Source: an uncultured Gammaproteobacteria bacterium
GTDB lineage: Bacteria > Pseudomonadota > Gammaproteobacteria > HK1
Direction of reading: 5' to 3'
Assembly (NCBI GenBank): GCA_947258715.1
Contig: CAMYJH010000014.1
Span: 127,352 to 191,351 of the forward strand
Length of the DNA stretch: 64,000 nucleotides
Shown here: piece by piece, positions 1-8,968 of the stretch
How positions within the stretch are numbered: the first letter of the stretch is position 1
Layout: each line of letters begins with the position of its first letter
Translations under genes and position numbers: made by a program
Notes under the pieces: model-generated
Told to the model about the DNA's origin: nothing
Seen by the model: only the letters and a program-made list of their open reading frames with translations
Databases searched by the model: none

Positions 1-2
1 TG

Positions 3-425
3 AAAGCCCGGGAACTGAGCAGCATGTTCGATCTCCATTGCACCGGAGTCATGCGGTGCACCCGCGCCGCGCTGCCGTATTTGCGCCGCTCTCAACGGGC
101 GCTGCTGCTGAACGTGAGTTCTCGTCTCGGATCCCTGAAAAGAAACGCCGGCGGGTATTTCGGCACCGGCCGGTTTTCCTACGATTACCGCATCGCCAAG
201 GCGGCGCAGAATATGCTCACACTATGCCTGAGCGCCGAGCTGGCGGGCAGCGGTGTCAGCGTTTGTGCCCTTCATCCGGGCCGACTCAAGACCGAAACAG
301 GCGCTGACGACGCGGACACCTCGCCCGGCGAGGCCGCCGAGCGCTTGTTGAACTTTGTCAGGACCGCGACGCCGGAGGTAAACGGTCGCTTTTTCGACCT
401 GTTCGACGGAGAAATTCCCTGGTGA
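3..425 (+). CDS. short-chain dehydrogenase/reductase, C-terminal part (cut by window start)
   Basis: This is the C-terminal part of a classical NAD(P)-dependent SDR oxidoreductase. The reading frame is open to the window edge, so the true start lies upstream. The visible part has the serine strand NVSSRLGSL, then the catalytic Tyr-Lys pair as YRIAK, then the LHPGRLKTETG stretch that follows the sixth beta strand in SDRs. The N-terminal Rossmann glycine motif is outside the window. The substrate cannot be told. The stop codon overlaps the GTG of the decayed acetyltransferase that follows (GTGA), so the two were probably once co-translated. Confidence 0.85.
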   Translation, partial: KARELSSMFDLHCTGVMRCTRAALPYLRRSQRALLLNVSSRLGSLKRNAGGYFGTGRFSYDYRIAKAAQNMLTLCLSAELAGSGVSVCALHPGRLKTETGADDADTSPGEAAERLLNFVRTATPEVNGRFFDLFDGEIPW

Positions 426-974
426 CCAGGCCGCCCAGGTCGATTGTGGAGACCGAGCGCAAAGGCCTGAGACCGTCCACCGAAGACGATCTCGCGTTGC
501 TGCTGGTGCCGCAGCGGAATGCGGAAAACGCGCCTTGGCTACATCGATCGCCGGACGATGCGCGTCGCGCCGCCGTCGTGGACCCCGGCCGGGCGCACCG
601 GATGGTGCAAACAATTGGTAGCGAGAAAGTTGTTGGCTGCCTGATTCTGGCTGCGCTTCAGTCGCCCACCGCGGCATCGCGCCCGTCCGAATCATCCTTG
701 GGCGCAAGGGCGAGGGTTAGGGACGCGAGTGTCTGCGCGCGAAAAAAAGCGCATGGCATGCGACTCGCTGGGCGCGCAGCGACTTTAGCTAGGCGTCATG
801 AGTCATAATGTCCGCGCCGAGGCGCTGTACCTTGCAGCGGGCTTCATCGAAGAGGGAGCACTGCGCGCAAGCATCGAGATGGACGGGCGACGGATTTCCC
901 TAATTATGTTCTGCATGCCCGAGCAGGAGCTCAGACAGGAGCGGGAACGTGCTGGGGTAACGTGTAGGTTCTAA
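422..974 (+). pseudogene. decayed GNAT-family N-acetyltransferase
   Basis: No single frame is open, but pieces in different frames join into one RimJ/RimL-like GNAT. The first frame gives LRPSTEDDLALL and a stretch ending GCLILAALQSP at about 668. After a +1 shift the sequence reads HRGIAPVRIILGRKGEG, the acetyl-CoA-binding region. A TAG at 718-720 then sits where the family usually has Tyr before GRE. A further shift gives LGAQRL, followed by TAG at 786-788 where Trp is usual. The tail reads NVRAEALYLAAGFIEEG and stops at 972-974. Two shifts and two stops argue for a dead gene. It lies between the SDR and the HAD gene on the same strand. Confidence 0.75.
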
Positions 975-975
975 A

Positions 976-1668
976 ATGGCCGTACGCCTAATTACATTCG
1001 ATTTAGACGACACGCTGTGGGAGTGCGCCTCCGTCATCTCGGCGGCGGAGCATGTCTTTTACCGCTGGCTGGGCAAGCATTATCCGCGTGTTACCCAACG
1101 CCTGGAGCCGGAGGCACTCATTCATCACCGCAGGAGCTTTTTCAACACCTGTGACGAGATCAGCCACGACGTGACTTCCATGCGCAAACGGTGGCTCAAA
1201 AAGCTCGCCCTCGAGTTCGAATATCCCGAAGACATGGTGGAACCAGGCTTCAGGGTGTTTTGGGAACATCGGAACGCGGTGACACTGTTCGATGACGCTT
1301 CGGACCTTCTGCCGGTGCTGAAGAGGCGCTACACAGTCGGCGCCATTACCAACGGTAACGCGGATGTGCACTACATCGGCGTCGGACATCTATTCGACTT
1401 CGTTGTCAACGCCGCACAGGCCGGGGCTGCCAAGCCGTCGCCGGTAATTTTCAACCGCGCCCTTCAGCACGCCGGAATCTCGGCCGACGACGCGGTGCAC
1501 GTGGGCGACGACCCGGTTACAGACGTTCGCGGTGCGAATAAGGCCGGCATGCGCACCGTATGGTTCAATCCGGAGCGTGACCCCTGGCCCAGCGGCCCGC
1601 GCCCTGATGCAGAGATTGCGTCTCTGCCGGAGCTGATTGCGGTGCTCGAGCGGTGGCAGGAATGGTGA
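976..1668 (+). CDS. HAD-superfamily phosphatase, YigB-like
   Basis: This is a 230-residue haloacid dehalogenase-type hydrolase. Motif I is DLDDTLW at residues 9-15, with nucleophile Asp9 and general acid Asp11. Motif II is the Thr of AITNGN, motif III the Lys of KPSP, and motif IV HVGDDPVTDV. A helical cap domain lies between motifs I and II. Length and motif spacing match the YigB group, which dephosphorylates FMN and a riboflavin-pathway intermediate in E. coli. That substrate is known for the family and is not shown here. The ATG begins one base after the stop of the decayed acetyltransferase. Confidence 0.85.
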   Translation: MAVRLITFDLDDTLWECASVISAAEHVFYRWLGKHYPRVTQRLEPEALIHHRRSFFNTCDEISHDVTSMRKRWLKKLALEFEYPEDMVEPGFRVFWEHRNAVTLFDDASDLLPVLKRRYTVGAITNGNADVHYIGVGHLFDFVVNAAQAGAAKPSPVIFNRALQHAGISADDAVHVGDDPVTDVRGANKAGMRTVWFNPERDPWPSGPRPDAEIASLPELIAVLERWQEW

Positions 1669-1970
1669 AGCGGGGTGAGTCAATGGGGGATGAGCGCGGG
1701 CAACAGACGCGCCTCTAGCCGGGTTGGGCGTCCAGCCGCCGTGTGCTATCGGATCAAAAAGGTAAAAAACACGCCACGCGGTTTTCTTCCTGGTCCATAC
1801 GCCCCATGGCAATTCGCCTACGTCGCCCACGCTCTCCGCCTACATCCCCGTCTATTGCAGCCGCGTCGGTGTCTTTAATCTCTCTTCTCGCGCGCCGCTC
1901 AATTTCAAATTCGGACGGCGCCAACGACGGATCAACGGAATGAAACCCAAACTGTTAAGGAGAAAACACC
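1669..1970. other. intergenic, no gene recognised
   Basis: Short open frames occur here but none has family features or a convincing ribosome site until the Shine-Dalgarno AAGGAG at about 1958, which belongs to the next gene. I see no terminator or repeat. Confidence 0.5.
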
Positions 1971-2240
1971 ATGAACGCACTGAAATCGACGCTCACTGTC
2001 CTCACACTTCTCGCTTGTGGAGCCGTTTTCGCCACCGAGCCGGTGAATATCAACACGGCCGATGCACAGGCGTTGGCCGAGGCCATCAACGGCGTTGGAC
2101 TCAAGCGTGCCGAAGCCATCATCGAGTACCGGAGAGAGAACGGGCCGTTTACCTCCGTAGATGAGCTGATGCAGGTGCAGGGCGTCGGAGAAAAGACCCT
2201 GGAGAAGAGCCGCGAGCGGCTGACGACAGGCAGCGAATAA
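1971..2240 (+). CDS. ComEA-like helix-hairpin-helix protein, exported
   Basis: This is an 89-residue protein with a signal peptide (residues 1-22, ending in Val-Phe-Ala-Thr) and a tandem helix-hairpin-helix DNA-binding domain. The signatures VNINTADAQALAEAINGVG and FTSVDELMQVQGVG are those of the ComEA family. Short ComEA proteins of this kind bind incoming DNA in the periplasm during transformation in Gram-negatives. That role is known for the family and inferred here. The start is supported by AAGGAG seven bases upstream of the ATG. It is a single-gene unit ended by a hairpin it shares with the convergent murU gene. Confidence 0.85.
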   Translation: MNALKSTLTVLTLLACGAVFATEPVNINTADAQALAEAINGVGLKRAEAIIEYRRENGPFTSVDELMQVQGVGEKTLEKSRERLTTGSE

Positions 2241-2259
2241 TCAGCTCTGCACGCGCGGC

Positions 2260-2281
2260 GACCGGAGCGTTTGCTCCGGTC
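2260..2281. terminator. shared hairpin between convergent genes
   Basis: This is a perfect 9-bp stem GACCGGAGC / GCTCCGGTC with a GTTT loop between two converging genes. There is no long T run on either side, so efficiency is uncertain. Confidence 0.5.
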
Positions 2282-2286
2282 GTCGC

Positions 2287-2952
2287 TCATTTCCCCGCCA
2301 GTGCGGTCCTCAACGCCTCCAGCCGCTCGATGCTACCCACGTCCCACCACTCGCCGCCAAAACGTTCCGCGGTTGCGCGGTCGTCCGATGCTGCCTCGCG
2401 CAGCAGCGGTGCCAGCGGGAAACGGCCGGGCGACCGGCCCTGGAACAGCTGCGGACGGTAGACGCCGATGCCCGAGAAAGTGAGCCGCCGATCACCTCTG
2501 TTGCGTAGCCGTCCGTTGTCGATGGCGAAGTCGCCGCCCGAATTGTGGGGCGGGTTGTCCACCAGTACCAGATGTGCCAGGCCGTCCGGTGCTTTTGACA
2601 GACCGGCGAACGGGAAATTGGTGTAGATGTCTGCGCTGACGGCGAGGAAAGGCGCGTCGCCTAGCAGCGGCAGCGCATTCAGGATCCCGCCGCCGGTTTC
2701 CAGGGCGTCGTCGGGTTCCGGCGAGTAGCTAAGTTTGGCGCCGTACCGGCTACCGTTACCGAGAGCGGTTTTTATGGCGTCGCCGAGCCAGGCGAGGTTG
2801 ATCACAATGTCATCGTGGCCGGCCTCAACCAAGGCCTCGATCAGATGAACGATGAGCGCCTTGCCGCCGACCTCGATTAGCGGCTTTGGGACCCGGTCGC
2901 TCAGGGGACGAAGCCGCTCCCCGCGTCCGGCAGCAAGCAGCATGGTCTTCAT
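2287..2952 (-). CDS. murU: MurNAc-1-P uridylyltransferase family protein
   Basis: This 221-residue nucleotidyltransferase starts MKTMLLAAGRGERLRPLS, the sugar-nucleotide pyrophosphorylase signature L-A-A-G-x-G-x-R. It has VPKPLIEVGGK, whose Lys contacts the phosphate, and an acidic SADIYT segment for metal binding. It sits four bases after an AmgK-type kinase. Together they form the Pseudomonas-type recycling route in which AmgK phosphorylates MurNAc and MurU adds UMP, bypassing de novo MurA. The frame extends upstream, but the ATG giving MKTMLL is chosen because the family core begins there. Such enzymes are often annotated as mannose-1-phosphate guanylyltransferases. Confidence 0.88.
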   Translation of the reverse strand: MKTMLLAAGRGERLRPLSDRVPKPLIEVGGKALIVHLIEALVEAGHDDIVINLAWLGDAIKTALGNGSRYGAKLSYSPEPDDALETGGGILNALPLLGDAPFLAVSADIYTNFPFAGLSKAPDGLAHLVLVDNPPHNSGGDFAIDNGRLRNRGDRRLTFSGIGVYRPQLFQGRSPGRFPLAPLLREAASDDRATAERFGGEWWDVGSIERLEALRTALAGK

Positions 2953-2956
2953 TGTT

Positions 2957-3988
2957 TCAGACCCGACCTTCGACCGCGGCGAAGCGCTTCTGTAATTCCA
3001 GCGCGTCAAGGGCGTCGACGAAGCCGGCGGTCTCTGCATAGCGTGCCCCCACGGTCATCAGGTAGCGGAGGGTCAATGGAACGTCTTTGAGGTAGCCGGG
3101 CTTGCCGTCCCGGTGCCAGAGGCGGCAGAAAATTCCCGCGACCTTGATGTGCCGCTGGACACCGGTGAGGTCGAACCAACGCTGGAAAGTGTTCAGCTCC
3201 ACTGGTGCCAAGGCGTCCTGGGCGCGGCGCGCCCGCGCAAAATAGTCAGATAACCACGCCTCTAATTTTTCACGCGGCCATTCGATGTAGACGTCCCGGA
3301 GCAGACTCACCAGGTCGTAGGTCACCGGGCCGGTTACGGCATCCTGAAAATCCAGCACCCCCGGATTTCTCTCCCTCACCTGCATCAGGTTTCTCGAGTG
3401 GTAGTCCCGGTGAACGAATACCTGCGGCTGTTCGAGGCAGCACTCGATCAGCAGATCGAAGCAGTCCTGCATGCAGCGGCGAAACGCGTCGTCGATCTGC
3501 AGTCCCAGATGCTGTTTGAGAAACCAGTCCGGAAACAGGCGGAGTTCGGCCGAAAGCTTCTGCCGGTCGAAGTTGTCCACCGCGCCCGCGGGCACACCTG
3601 TCTGCATGCGCAACAGCGTCTCCAGCGCGTCGGCATATAGCGCGTCACAGTTGTGGTCGTTGAGCACGTGGAGATAGGAGCGCGAGCCGAAATCGGTGAG
3701 CAGCAGCAGGCCCCGCTCGACGTCGGCGTGCACGACGGCGGGGACATTCACCCCGGCATTCTGGAGCAGCGACTGAACGTGAAGAAACGGCCGGCAGTCT
3801 TCGTGCTCGGGCGGCGCGTCCATGAGAATGAGGCTTTGGTTTTTGGTCGTTACGCGAAGATAGCGCCGGAAGCTCGCGTCGCTGGACGCGGGCGATGTGC
3901 GGTGGGACGGTCCCTCGACCTCGTTCAGCCATTCTCGGATCGCCTCGTCGCGATCGGAAGCATCAGGATCGGGCGAGCCGTCTATCAT
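2957..3988 (-). CDS. amgK: MurNAc/GlcNAc anomeric kinase, aminoglycoside-phosphotransferase fold
   Basis: This is a 343-residue kinase. The Brenner-type motif VHRDYHSRNLM carries the catalytic Asp and Asn, and VLDFQDAVTGPVTYDL carries the metal-binding Asp. The N-terminal lobe has the FRRYLRV and SLILMDAPPE strands typical of AmgK. The family phosphorylates MurNAc and GlcNAc at the anomeric position for cell-wall recycling. It is co-transcribed with murU, four bases apart, on the minus strand. Divergently placed upstream is the cation exchanger gene. Confidence 0.88.
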   Translation of the reverse strand: MIDGSPDPDASDRDEAIREWLNEVEGPSHRTSPASSDASFRRYLRVTTKNQSLILMDAPPEHEDCRPFLHVQSLLQNAGVNVPAVVHADVERGLLLLTDFGSRSYLHVLNDHNCDALYADALETLLRMQTGVPAGAVDNFDRQKLSAELRLFPDWFLKQHLGLQIDDAFRRCMQDCFDLLIECCLEQPQVFVHRDYHSRNLMQVRERNPGVLDFQDAVTGPVTYDLVSLLRDVYIEWPREKLEAWLSDYFARARRAQDALAPVELNTFQRWFDLTGVQRHIKVAGIFCRLWHRDGKPGYLKDVPLTLRYLMTVGARYAETAGFVDALDALELQKRFAAVEGRV

Positions 3989-4112
3989 GAGTTGAGCGTA
4001 CCTTCGAGTTCCTCTTTGAGTTGAGGCGAGCGAAGCTTAGCATGCCCCGCGCGACTGGATGCTGCCTGCTGCAAAATGAAACCGAAATGGAAAAACCTCG
4101 CTGCTGCCGCCC

Positions 4113-5084
4113 ATGCTGCTGATCTGGATTAGCGCAGTCGCCACTGGGCTGGCCCTGCTGGTGTGGGGCTCGGATCGCTTCGTCCTGGGCTCGTCCGTGA
4201 CGGCACAAAACCTGGGCGTGCCTCCTCTGGTCGTCGGCCTGACCATCGTCGGCGTCGGCACTTCCGCGCCCGAGATTTTCGTCAGCACGGTGGCGGCCCT
4301 GGGGGGCAATCCGGGTGTCGCGGTAGGTAACGCGGTGGGATCCAACATCGCCAATATCGGCCTGGTGGCGGGTGTCTGTGCGCTCGTACACCCGGTGAAC
4401 GTAAAGTCGGAGGTGCTGCGGCGCGAGTTTCCCTTAATGTTCGTCGTAATCGCGCTGGCCTGGTTCGTGCTCAACGACCGCGTCCTCGGGTTTAGCGATG
4501 GCCTATTGCTGCTGGCAAGCTTCGCCGCGCTGCTTGGCGTCATTGTCCGTACCGCGGCCAAGGCGAAGCAATCGGATCCCCTCGCCTTGGAGCTGAAGCA
4601 ACACATTCCAAAGGACATGCCGACGAGGGTCGCCTTGACCTGGCTGCTCGTCGGGCTGCTGGTGCTGCTGGTGAGCTCGCGCCTCATCGTCTGGGGCGCG
4701 GTCGGCCTGGCCGGGGCGCTGGGTTTGAGCGATCTGGTGATCGGACTGACCATTGTTGCCATCGGGACCAGCCTTCCAGAGCTGGCGGCGTCGGTGGCCA
4801 GCGTGCTCAAAAACGAGCCGGATCTGGCCATCGGCAACGTGCTGGGGTCAAACATGTTCAACCTGCTGCCGGTTCTCGCCGCCCCGGCGCTCATCGCGCC
4901 CGGCCCGGTGGAAGCGGCTGTTCTGAGCCGTGACATGCCGGTCATGATGTTCATGAGCGTGGCTCTGTTCCTGATGGCCTCAGGCTACCGGGGGCCCGGC
5001 CGGATCAACCGCCTGGAGGCCGCCCTGCTGCTGGCGGCGTTTGCCGGCTACCAGGGAATGTTTCTATTTTCTGGCGGTATCTGA
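4113..5084 (+). CDS. calcium/sodium antiporter, YrbG/CaxA family
   Basis: This is a 323-residue inner-membrane cation exchanger of about ten helices. It is built as an inverted duplication. The two alpha repeats are GLTIVGVGTSAPEIFVS with GNAVGSNIANI in the first half and GLTIVAIGTSLPELAAS with GNVLGSNMFNL in the second. These carry the acidic and Asn/Ser residues that coordinate the ions. In E. coli the homologue yrbG sits directly ahead of kdsD, as here. It is probably not needed for LPS synthesis, although its position there is conserved. Confidence 0.9.
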   Translation: MLLIWISAVATGLALLVWGSDRFVLGSSVTAQNLGVPPLVVGLTIVGVGTSAPEIFVSTVAALGGNPGVAVGNAVGSNIANIGLVAGVCALVHPVNVKSEVLRREFPLMFVVIALAWFVLNDRVLGFSDGLLLLASFAALLGVIVRTAAKAKQSDPLALELKQHIPKDMPTRVALTWLLVGLLVLLVSSRLIVWGAVGLAGALGLSDLVIGLTIVAIGTSLPELAASVASVLKNEPDLAIGNVLGSNMFNLLPVLAAPALIAPGPVEAAVLSRDMPVMMFMSVALFLMASGYRGPGRINRLEAALLLAAFAGYQGMFLFSGGI

Positions 5085-5145
5085 AGCTTTGCTCGCGCCG
5101 GGGGAGTTAGGTGGCGCAACGGGTTAAACTTAGACGACTCAGTTC

Positions 5146-6180
5146 GTGGAAGGCGAGACTAAACCCATGCCCCAGCAAAGCTCACCCATCGACCCGACGC
5201 CGCTGATACCGGACACCGAGCGGTTGCTCAGTTCGGGACGCGAGGTCATCGATACCGAAGCCAGGGCGCTCGACAATCTGATGGTCAGAATTGACGACGC
5301 GTTTGTCGCAGCCTGCCGCGAGATTTACAGCTGTCGGGGTCGGGTGGTGGTCACCGGTATGGGAAAATCGGGGCACATTGGGCGCAAAATAGCCGCCACC
5401 CTGGCGAGTGCCGGCACTCCGTCCTTTTTCCTCCATCCGGGCGAGGCAAGCCACGGCGACGTGGGCATGATTACACCTGAAGACGTGGTGCTGGCCATTT
5501 CTAACTCCGGCGATACCTCGGAAATCCTCACCATTCTCCCGCTCATCAAGCGCCTGGGCGTGCCGCTGATTGGCCTTACCGGCAATCCCGACTCTCGCAT
5601 TGCCCGGGAGGCGAACATCAACATCGACGTCAGCGTCGAGCAGGAGGCCTGCCCCTTAGGGCTCGCGCCCACCGCCAGCACTACCGCGGCGCTCGCCATG
5701 GGCGACGCGCTGGCCATCGCCTTGCTCGAAGCACGGGGCTTTTCCGCCGAGGATTTCGCCCGCTCTCACCCAGGAGGCCGCCTCGGCCGCAGGCTTTTGC
5801 TCCATATCAGCGACGTAATGCACACCGGCAGCGGCGTTCCCGCGGTCTCCGCGAGTGTCCGGCTCTCCGACGCGCTGATGGAGATGAGCCGCGCGCGTCT
5901 CGGCATGACCGCCATCGTCGACGACGAAAGGCGGGTTCTGGGCATCTTCACCGACGGCGACTTGAGACGCACCCTCGATAAACAGGTGGACGTGCACAAG
6001 GCGTCTATAGACGACGTCATGACGCCCAGGTGCATCACCGTTCGCGCCGACCTGCTGGCGGCGGAAGCCCTCAACATCATGCAAAAATACGCAATCAACG
6101 CGCTACTGGTGGTTGACGAAGACGAGCGGCTGGTTGGCGCGCTCAACATGCACGACCTGCTTCGCGCCGGCGTGCTCTGA
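5146..6180 (+). CDS. kdsD: D-arabinose-5-phosphate isomerase
   Basis: This enzyme converts ribulose 5-phosphate to arabinose 5-phosphate, the first step of Kdo synthesis for lipopolysaccharide. It has an N-terminal SIS domain (about residues 50-190) with VVVTGMGKSGHIGRK, FFLHPGEASHGD and AISNSGDTSEI. The SHPGGRLGRR motif holds the catalytic His. Two CBS domains fill the C-terminal half. The start drawn is a GTG. An ATG 21 bases downstream at 5167 is an equal candidate, with GGAAGG upstream of it at a long spacing. The gene opens the run kdsD-kdsC-lptC-lptA-lptB. Confidence 0.95.
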   Translation: MEGETKPMPQQSSPIDPTPLIPDTERLLSSGREVIDTEARALDNLMVRIDDAFVAACREIYSCRGRVVVTGMGKSGHIGRKIAATLASAGTPSFFLHPGEASHGDVGMITPEDVVLAISNSGDTSEILTILPLIKRLGVPLIGLTGNPDSRIAREANINIDVSVEQEACPLGLAPTASTTAALAMGDALAIALLEARGFSAEDFARSHPGGRLGRRLLLHISDVMHTGSGVPAVSASVRLSDALMEMSRARLGMTAIVDDERRVLGIFTDGDLRRTLDKQVDVHKASIDDVMTPRCITVRADLLAAEALNIMQKYAINALLVVDEDERLVGALNMHDLLRAGVL

Positions 6181-6195
6181 GGGGGAGGCGTCGTT

Positions 6196-6723
6196 TTGGA
6201 AAATGCGCTCAAACGGGCGGCCGAAGTCAAGCTCGTCGCCTTCGACGTGGACGGCGTACTCACCGACGGCGGCCTCTACATCGGCGACAACGGCGTGGAG
6301 TACAAGGCGTTCTACTCCCGCGACGGCCACGGCATGCGCATGCTCTTGGACAGCGGTGTGCAGATCGGAGTGATTACGGGCAGACGATCGCAACTCGTCG
6401 CCGACCGCATGGTCTCTTTAGGAGTAGAGCATGTTTATCAGGGCTGCCGGGAGAAGGGTCCCGGTTTTGAGTCATTACTGAGAGATACAGGCTTGAAGAG
6501 AGGCCAGGTCGCATTTGTGGGTGATGACGTCATGGACCTGCCGGCCATGTCCCGTGCCGGACTGGCTATTGCCGTTGCCGATGCGCACCCGCTGGTTATT
6601 GAGCGTGCCCACTGGAAAACCCAGAGTCCCGGCGGACGGGGGGCGGTGCGAGAAGTCTGTGAGCTGGTCATGCAGGCTAAAGGCAGCCTGGAACGCGTGC
6701 TTGGCGCCTATCTCGACAGCTGA
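6196..6723 (+). CDS. kdsC: 3-deoxy-D-manno-octulosonate-8-phosphate phosphatase
   Basis: This cytoplasmic HAD phosphatase of 175 residues has no cap domain, as is usual for tetrameric KdsC. Motif I is AFDVDGVLTDG with Asp17 and Asp19, motif II is VITGRRS, and motif IV is FVGDDVMDLP. It removes phosphate from Kdo-8-P to give Kdo. The start is TTG, set by the strong GGGGGAGG at 6181-6188 and by the conserved N-terminus. It lies 15 bases after kdsD. Confidence 0.95.
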   Translation: MENALKRAAEVKLVAFDVDGVLTDGGLYIGDNGVEYKAFYSRDGHGMRMLLDSGVQIGVITGRRSQLVADRMVSLGVEHVYQGCREKGPGFESLLRDTGLKRGQVAFVGDDVMDLPAMSRAGLAIAVADAHPLVIERAHWKTQSPGGRGAVREVCELVMQAKGSLERVLGAYLDS

Positions 6724-6731
6724 ACGGGACC

Positions 6732-7301
6732 ATGTCCAGCCGCTATATCGTTGTCTTTTTGGTCTTGGCGGCAGTCGCTTTGCTGAGCGGCTGGTTTCTT
6801 AAACGTCTGGACACCGAGCCGCCGAAACGGACAGACGGCGCCCGCCAGCTGCCCGATTATTACGTCGAGAATTTCACCGCCACGACTCTGGGACGGAGTG
6901 GATTCCCCACCCGGCGACTGGACGCCGCTTACATGGCGCATTATCCCGACACCGATACTCACGAGCTGAGGGATCCGTACCTAGTTTTTTTTGCCGAGCT
7001 GGCAACGCCATGGCACGTCCGCTCGGAGCGCGGCTGGGTGTCGCCCGACGGCGAGGAGATGCTGTTACTCGGCAAGGTTCATATCTGGCGCAACAATCAG
7101 TCGGGAGATCGCCAGGTCGATATTCGCACCGAGGACCTTCGCGTTTTGCCGCGTACAGAATACGGAGAAACAGACAAGCGGGTCATCATCACCACGCCAT
7201 CCAGCGAGTCCCGCGGCCTGGGCATGCGGGCATGGATGGGAAAAAGCCGGCTGGAGCTTCTTTCACAGGTGCACACGGTTTATGAGCAGCCTGCGAGATA
7301 G
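6732..7301 (+). CDS. lptC: LPS export ABC transporter periplasmic protein LptC
   Basis: This is a 189-residue bitopic inner-membrane protein. The N-terminal helix (about residues 5-23, YIVVFLVLAAVALLSGWFL) anchors a periplasmic beta-jellyroll that takes LPS from LptFG and passes it to LptA. Sequence conservation is low, as usual in this family, so the call rests on length, the anchor and position between kdsC and lptA. The gene begins eight bases after kdsC and overlaps lptA by 20 bases. Confidence 0.9.
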   Translation: MSSRYIVVFLVLAAVALLSGWFLKRLDTEPPKRTDGARQLPDYYVENFTATTLGRSGFPTRRLDAAYMAHYPDTDTHELRDPYLVFFAELATPWHVRSERGWVSPDGEEMLLLGKVHIWRNNQSGDRQVDIRTEDLRVLPRTEYGETDKRVIITTPSSESRGLGMRAWMGKSRLELLSQVHTVYEQPAR

Positions 7302-7821
7302 TTTTCTTCTTTGCTTGCTGGCGCTTCTCTTCAGCCAGGAGGCGGTGGCGCTGTCCACGGACAGGGACGAGCCCATCAACATCGAGGCGGACCGCGCCGA
7401 GGCTGACAACGCGAGGCGGATCACCACGTATTACGGGGACGTAATCATTACCCAGGGCACGCTGAAGATCACGGGTGAGACCGTGACCATCGAATACGAT
7501 GATCGGAACCGGGTAACCAAGCTGGTTTCCGAAGGCGCCCCGGCGCGTTTCCGTCAGCTCCCCGACGGCAAATCGGACGTGCCAATCAACTACCAGGTCG
7601 CCCAAGCATCGCGGATGGAGTACTACGCCAGTGACGACCTCATCGTCCTGCTCGGTAAAGCGGTCTACGGTCAGGGCGGAGATCGGGTTGCGGCCGATCG
7701 CATCGTTTACGACTCGGTAAAGAGCCAGATGAAGGCGGAGTCCAGCGCCACTGCCGGTAGTGAGGGCGACCAGACCTCCTCTCGCGTGAGGATAAAGATC
7801 GAGCCGAAAAAGTCTCCATAA
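7282..7821 (+). CDS. lptA: lipopolysaccharide transport periplasmic protein LptA
   Basis: This is a 179-residue exported protein with a signal peptide ending near VALS. The core has the OstA/LptA pattern [21 protein letters not shown], then [15 protein letters not shown] and [16 protein letters not shown]. It forms the periplasmic bridge that carries LPS from LptC to LptD. The start is the ATG inside the end of lptC (20-base overlap). The frame is open much further upstream but that part is out-of-frame lptC sequence. The tail after about residue 150 is charged and low in complexity. Confidence 0.93.
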   Translation: MSSLRDSFLLCLLALLFSQEAVALSTDRDEPINIEADRAEADNARRITTYYGDVIITQGTLKITGETVTIEYDDRNRVTKLVSEGAPARFRQLPDGKSDVPINYQVAQASRMEYYASDDLIVLLGKAVYGQGGDRVAADRIVYDSVKSQMKAESSATAGSEGDQTSSRVRIKIEPKKSP

Positions 7822-7879
7822 CTTCGCACCCGCCTCTCTCAGTCCGCGGTTTCGCACCAATCAGCAACTGTCTACACCA

Positions 7880-8605
7880 ATGAGCATTCTCGCCGCACGC
7901 GGTCTGGCCAAACAATACAGCTCCCGCGCAGTCGTCAACGACGTCAGCTTTTCCGTCAACAGCGGCGAAGTCGTCGGCTTGCTCGGTCCCAACGGGGCGG
8001 GAAAAACCACCAGTTTTTATATGGTCACAGGCCTGGTGCCCGCCGACGCAGGGCGGGTTCACCTGAACCATGAGGACATCACCGAATTGCCGATTCACGA
8101 GCGAGCCCGCCTCGGACTCGGCTACCTGCCCCAGGAACCTTCCGTATTTCGCAAGCTGACCGCGGCACAGAACATCATGGCGATTTTAGAGACACGTCCG
8201 GGGTACAAGTCGTCCGAGCGCAAGCGGCGGCTGGAAAAGCTCATGGATGAGCTGAACATATCGCACTTGCGCGACCATCGCGGGGACACCCTTTCAGGCG
8301 GCGAACGCCGGCGCGTGGAGATCGCCCGGGCGCTGGCCGCGGAGCCCCGTTTTATGCTCTTAGACGAGCCTTTCGCTGGTGTCGACCCGATTTCCGTGAG
8401 CGACATTCAGCGCATTATTCGTTTTCTCTGCCAGCGCAGCATCGGGGTTCTGATTACCGACCACAACGTAAGGGAAACCCTGGGGATCTGCGATCGCGCC
8501 TATATAGTCAATGACGGGCGTATCATTGCGGAGGGGGATTCGGAAGCCATCCTCAAGGATGAGCGGGTGCGGGAAGTCTATCTGGGGCACGACTTCAGGC
8601 TGTGA
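7880..8605 (+). CDS. lptB: LPS export ABC transporter ATP-binding protein LptB
   Basis: This 241-residue cytoplasmic ATPase drives LPS extraction by LptFG. Walker A is GPNGAGKTT (36-44), the Q loop YLPQEPS, the ABC signature LSGGERRR (140-147), Walker [12 protein letters not shown] (161-171), and the switch His is in ITDHNVRET. The partner genes lptF and lptG are not in this window, which is normal because they usually lie elsewhere. It closes the Kdo/Lpt run and is followed by a 363-base gap before rpoN. Confidence 0.96.
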   Translation: MSILAARGLAKQYSSRAVVNDVSFSVNSGEVVGLLGPNGAGKTTSFYMVTGLVPADAGRVHLNHEDITELPIHERARLGLGYLPQEPSVFRKLTAAQNIMAILETRPGYKSSERKRRLEKLMDELNISHLRDHRGDTLSGGERRRVEIARALAAEPRFMLLDEPFAGVDPISVSDIQRIIRFLCQRSIGVLITDHNVRETLGICDRAYIVNDGRIIAEGDSEAILKDERVREVYLGHDFRL

Positions 8606-8968
8606 CCGTCATATTTGCTTATTGCTAAGTTTCGCTGCCTAGGTCAAGTGTCAACGGCCGTCTCACGGCGGGTACAAAAAGGCTTGCTTGCGTGGCCCTG
8701 TAGCTACCCCCTCGGCACGATCACAACGGGCGGGCTAGACGCCCTCGAGTGGATTCGTTAAAGGTGATCTACTTGAATTTGACGCAATTTTCCGACTGCG
8801 GGAGGCCTTTGCCGGTCCGCCGATCTTCAGGCAGTTAGAGACGGAAAAAGAAGCGTTTTCTATCCACAAACCGATGTGATTAACACCTCATTTCAGCAGC
8901 GACAGCCCCCTTTGGAATTTCCATCCTGCTAAAATCCGTAGTTATAAGAAGCACGTAATGGCCCGTCA
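8606..8968. promoter_or_regulatory. intergenic region ahead of rpoN
   Basis: There are 363 bases without a gene between lptB and rpoN. The stretch from about 8740 to 8960 is poorer in GC than its surroundings and probably holds the rpoN promoter. No consensus -35/-10 pair with proper spacing was found, and I saw no clear terminator for lptB. Confidence 0.35.

Noticed and set aside
4037-4954. minus-strand frame opposite the cation antiporter
   Set aside because: It is Ser/Thr-rich and low in complexity, opposite a gene with intact alpha repeats.
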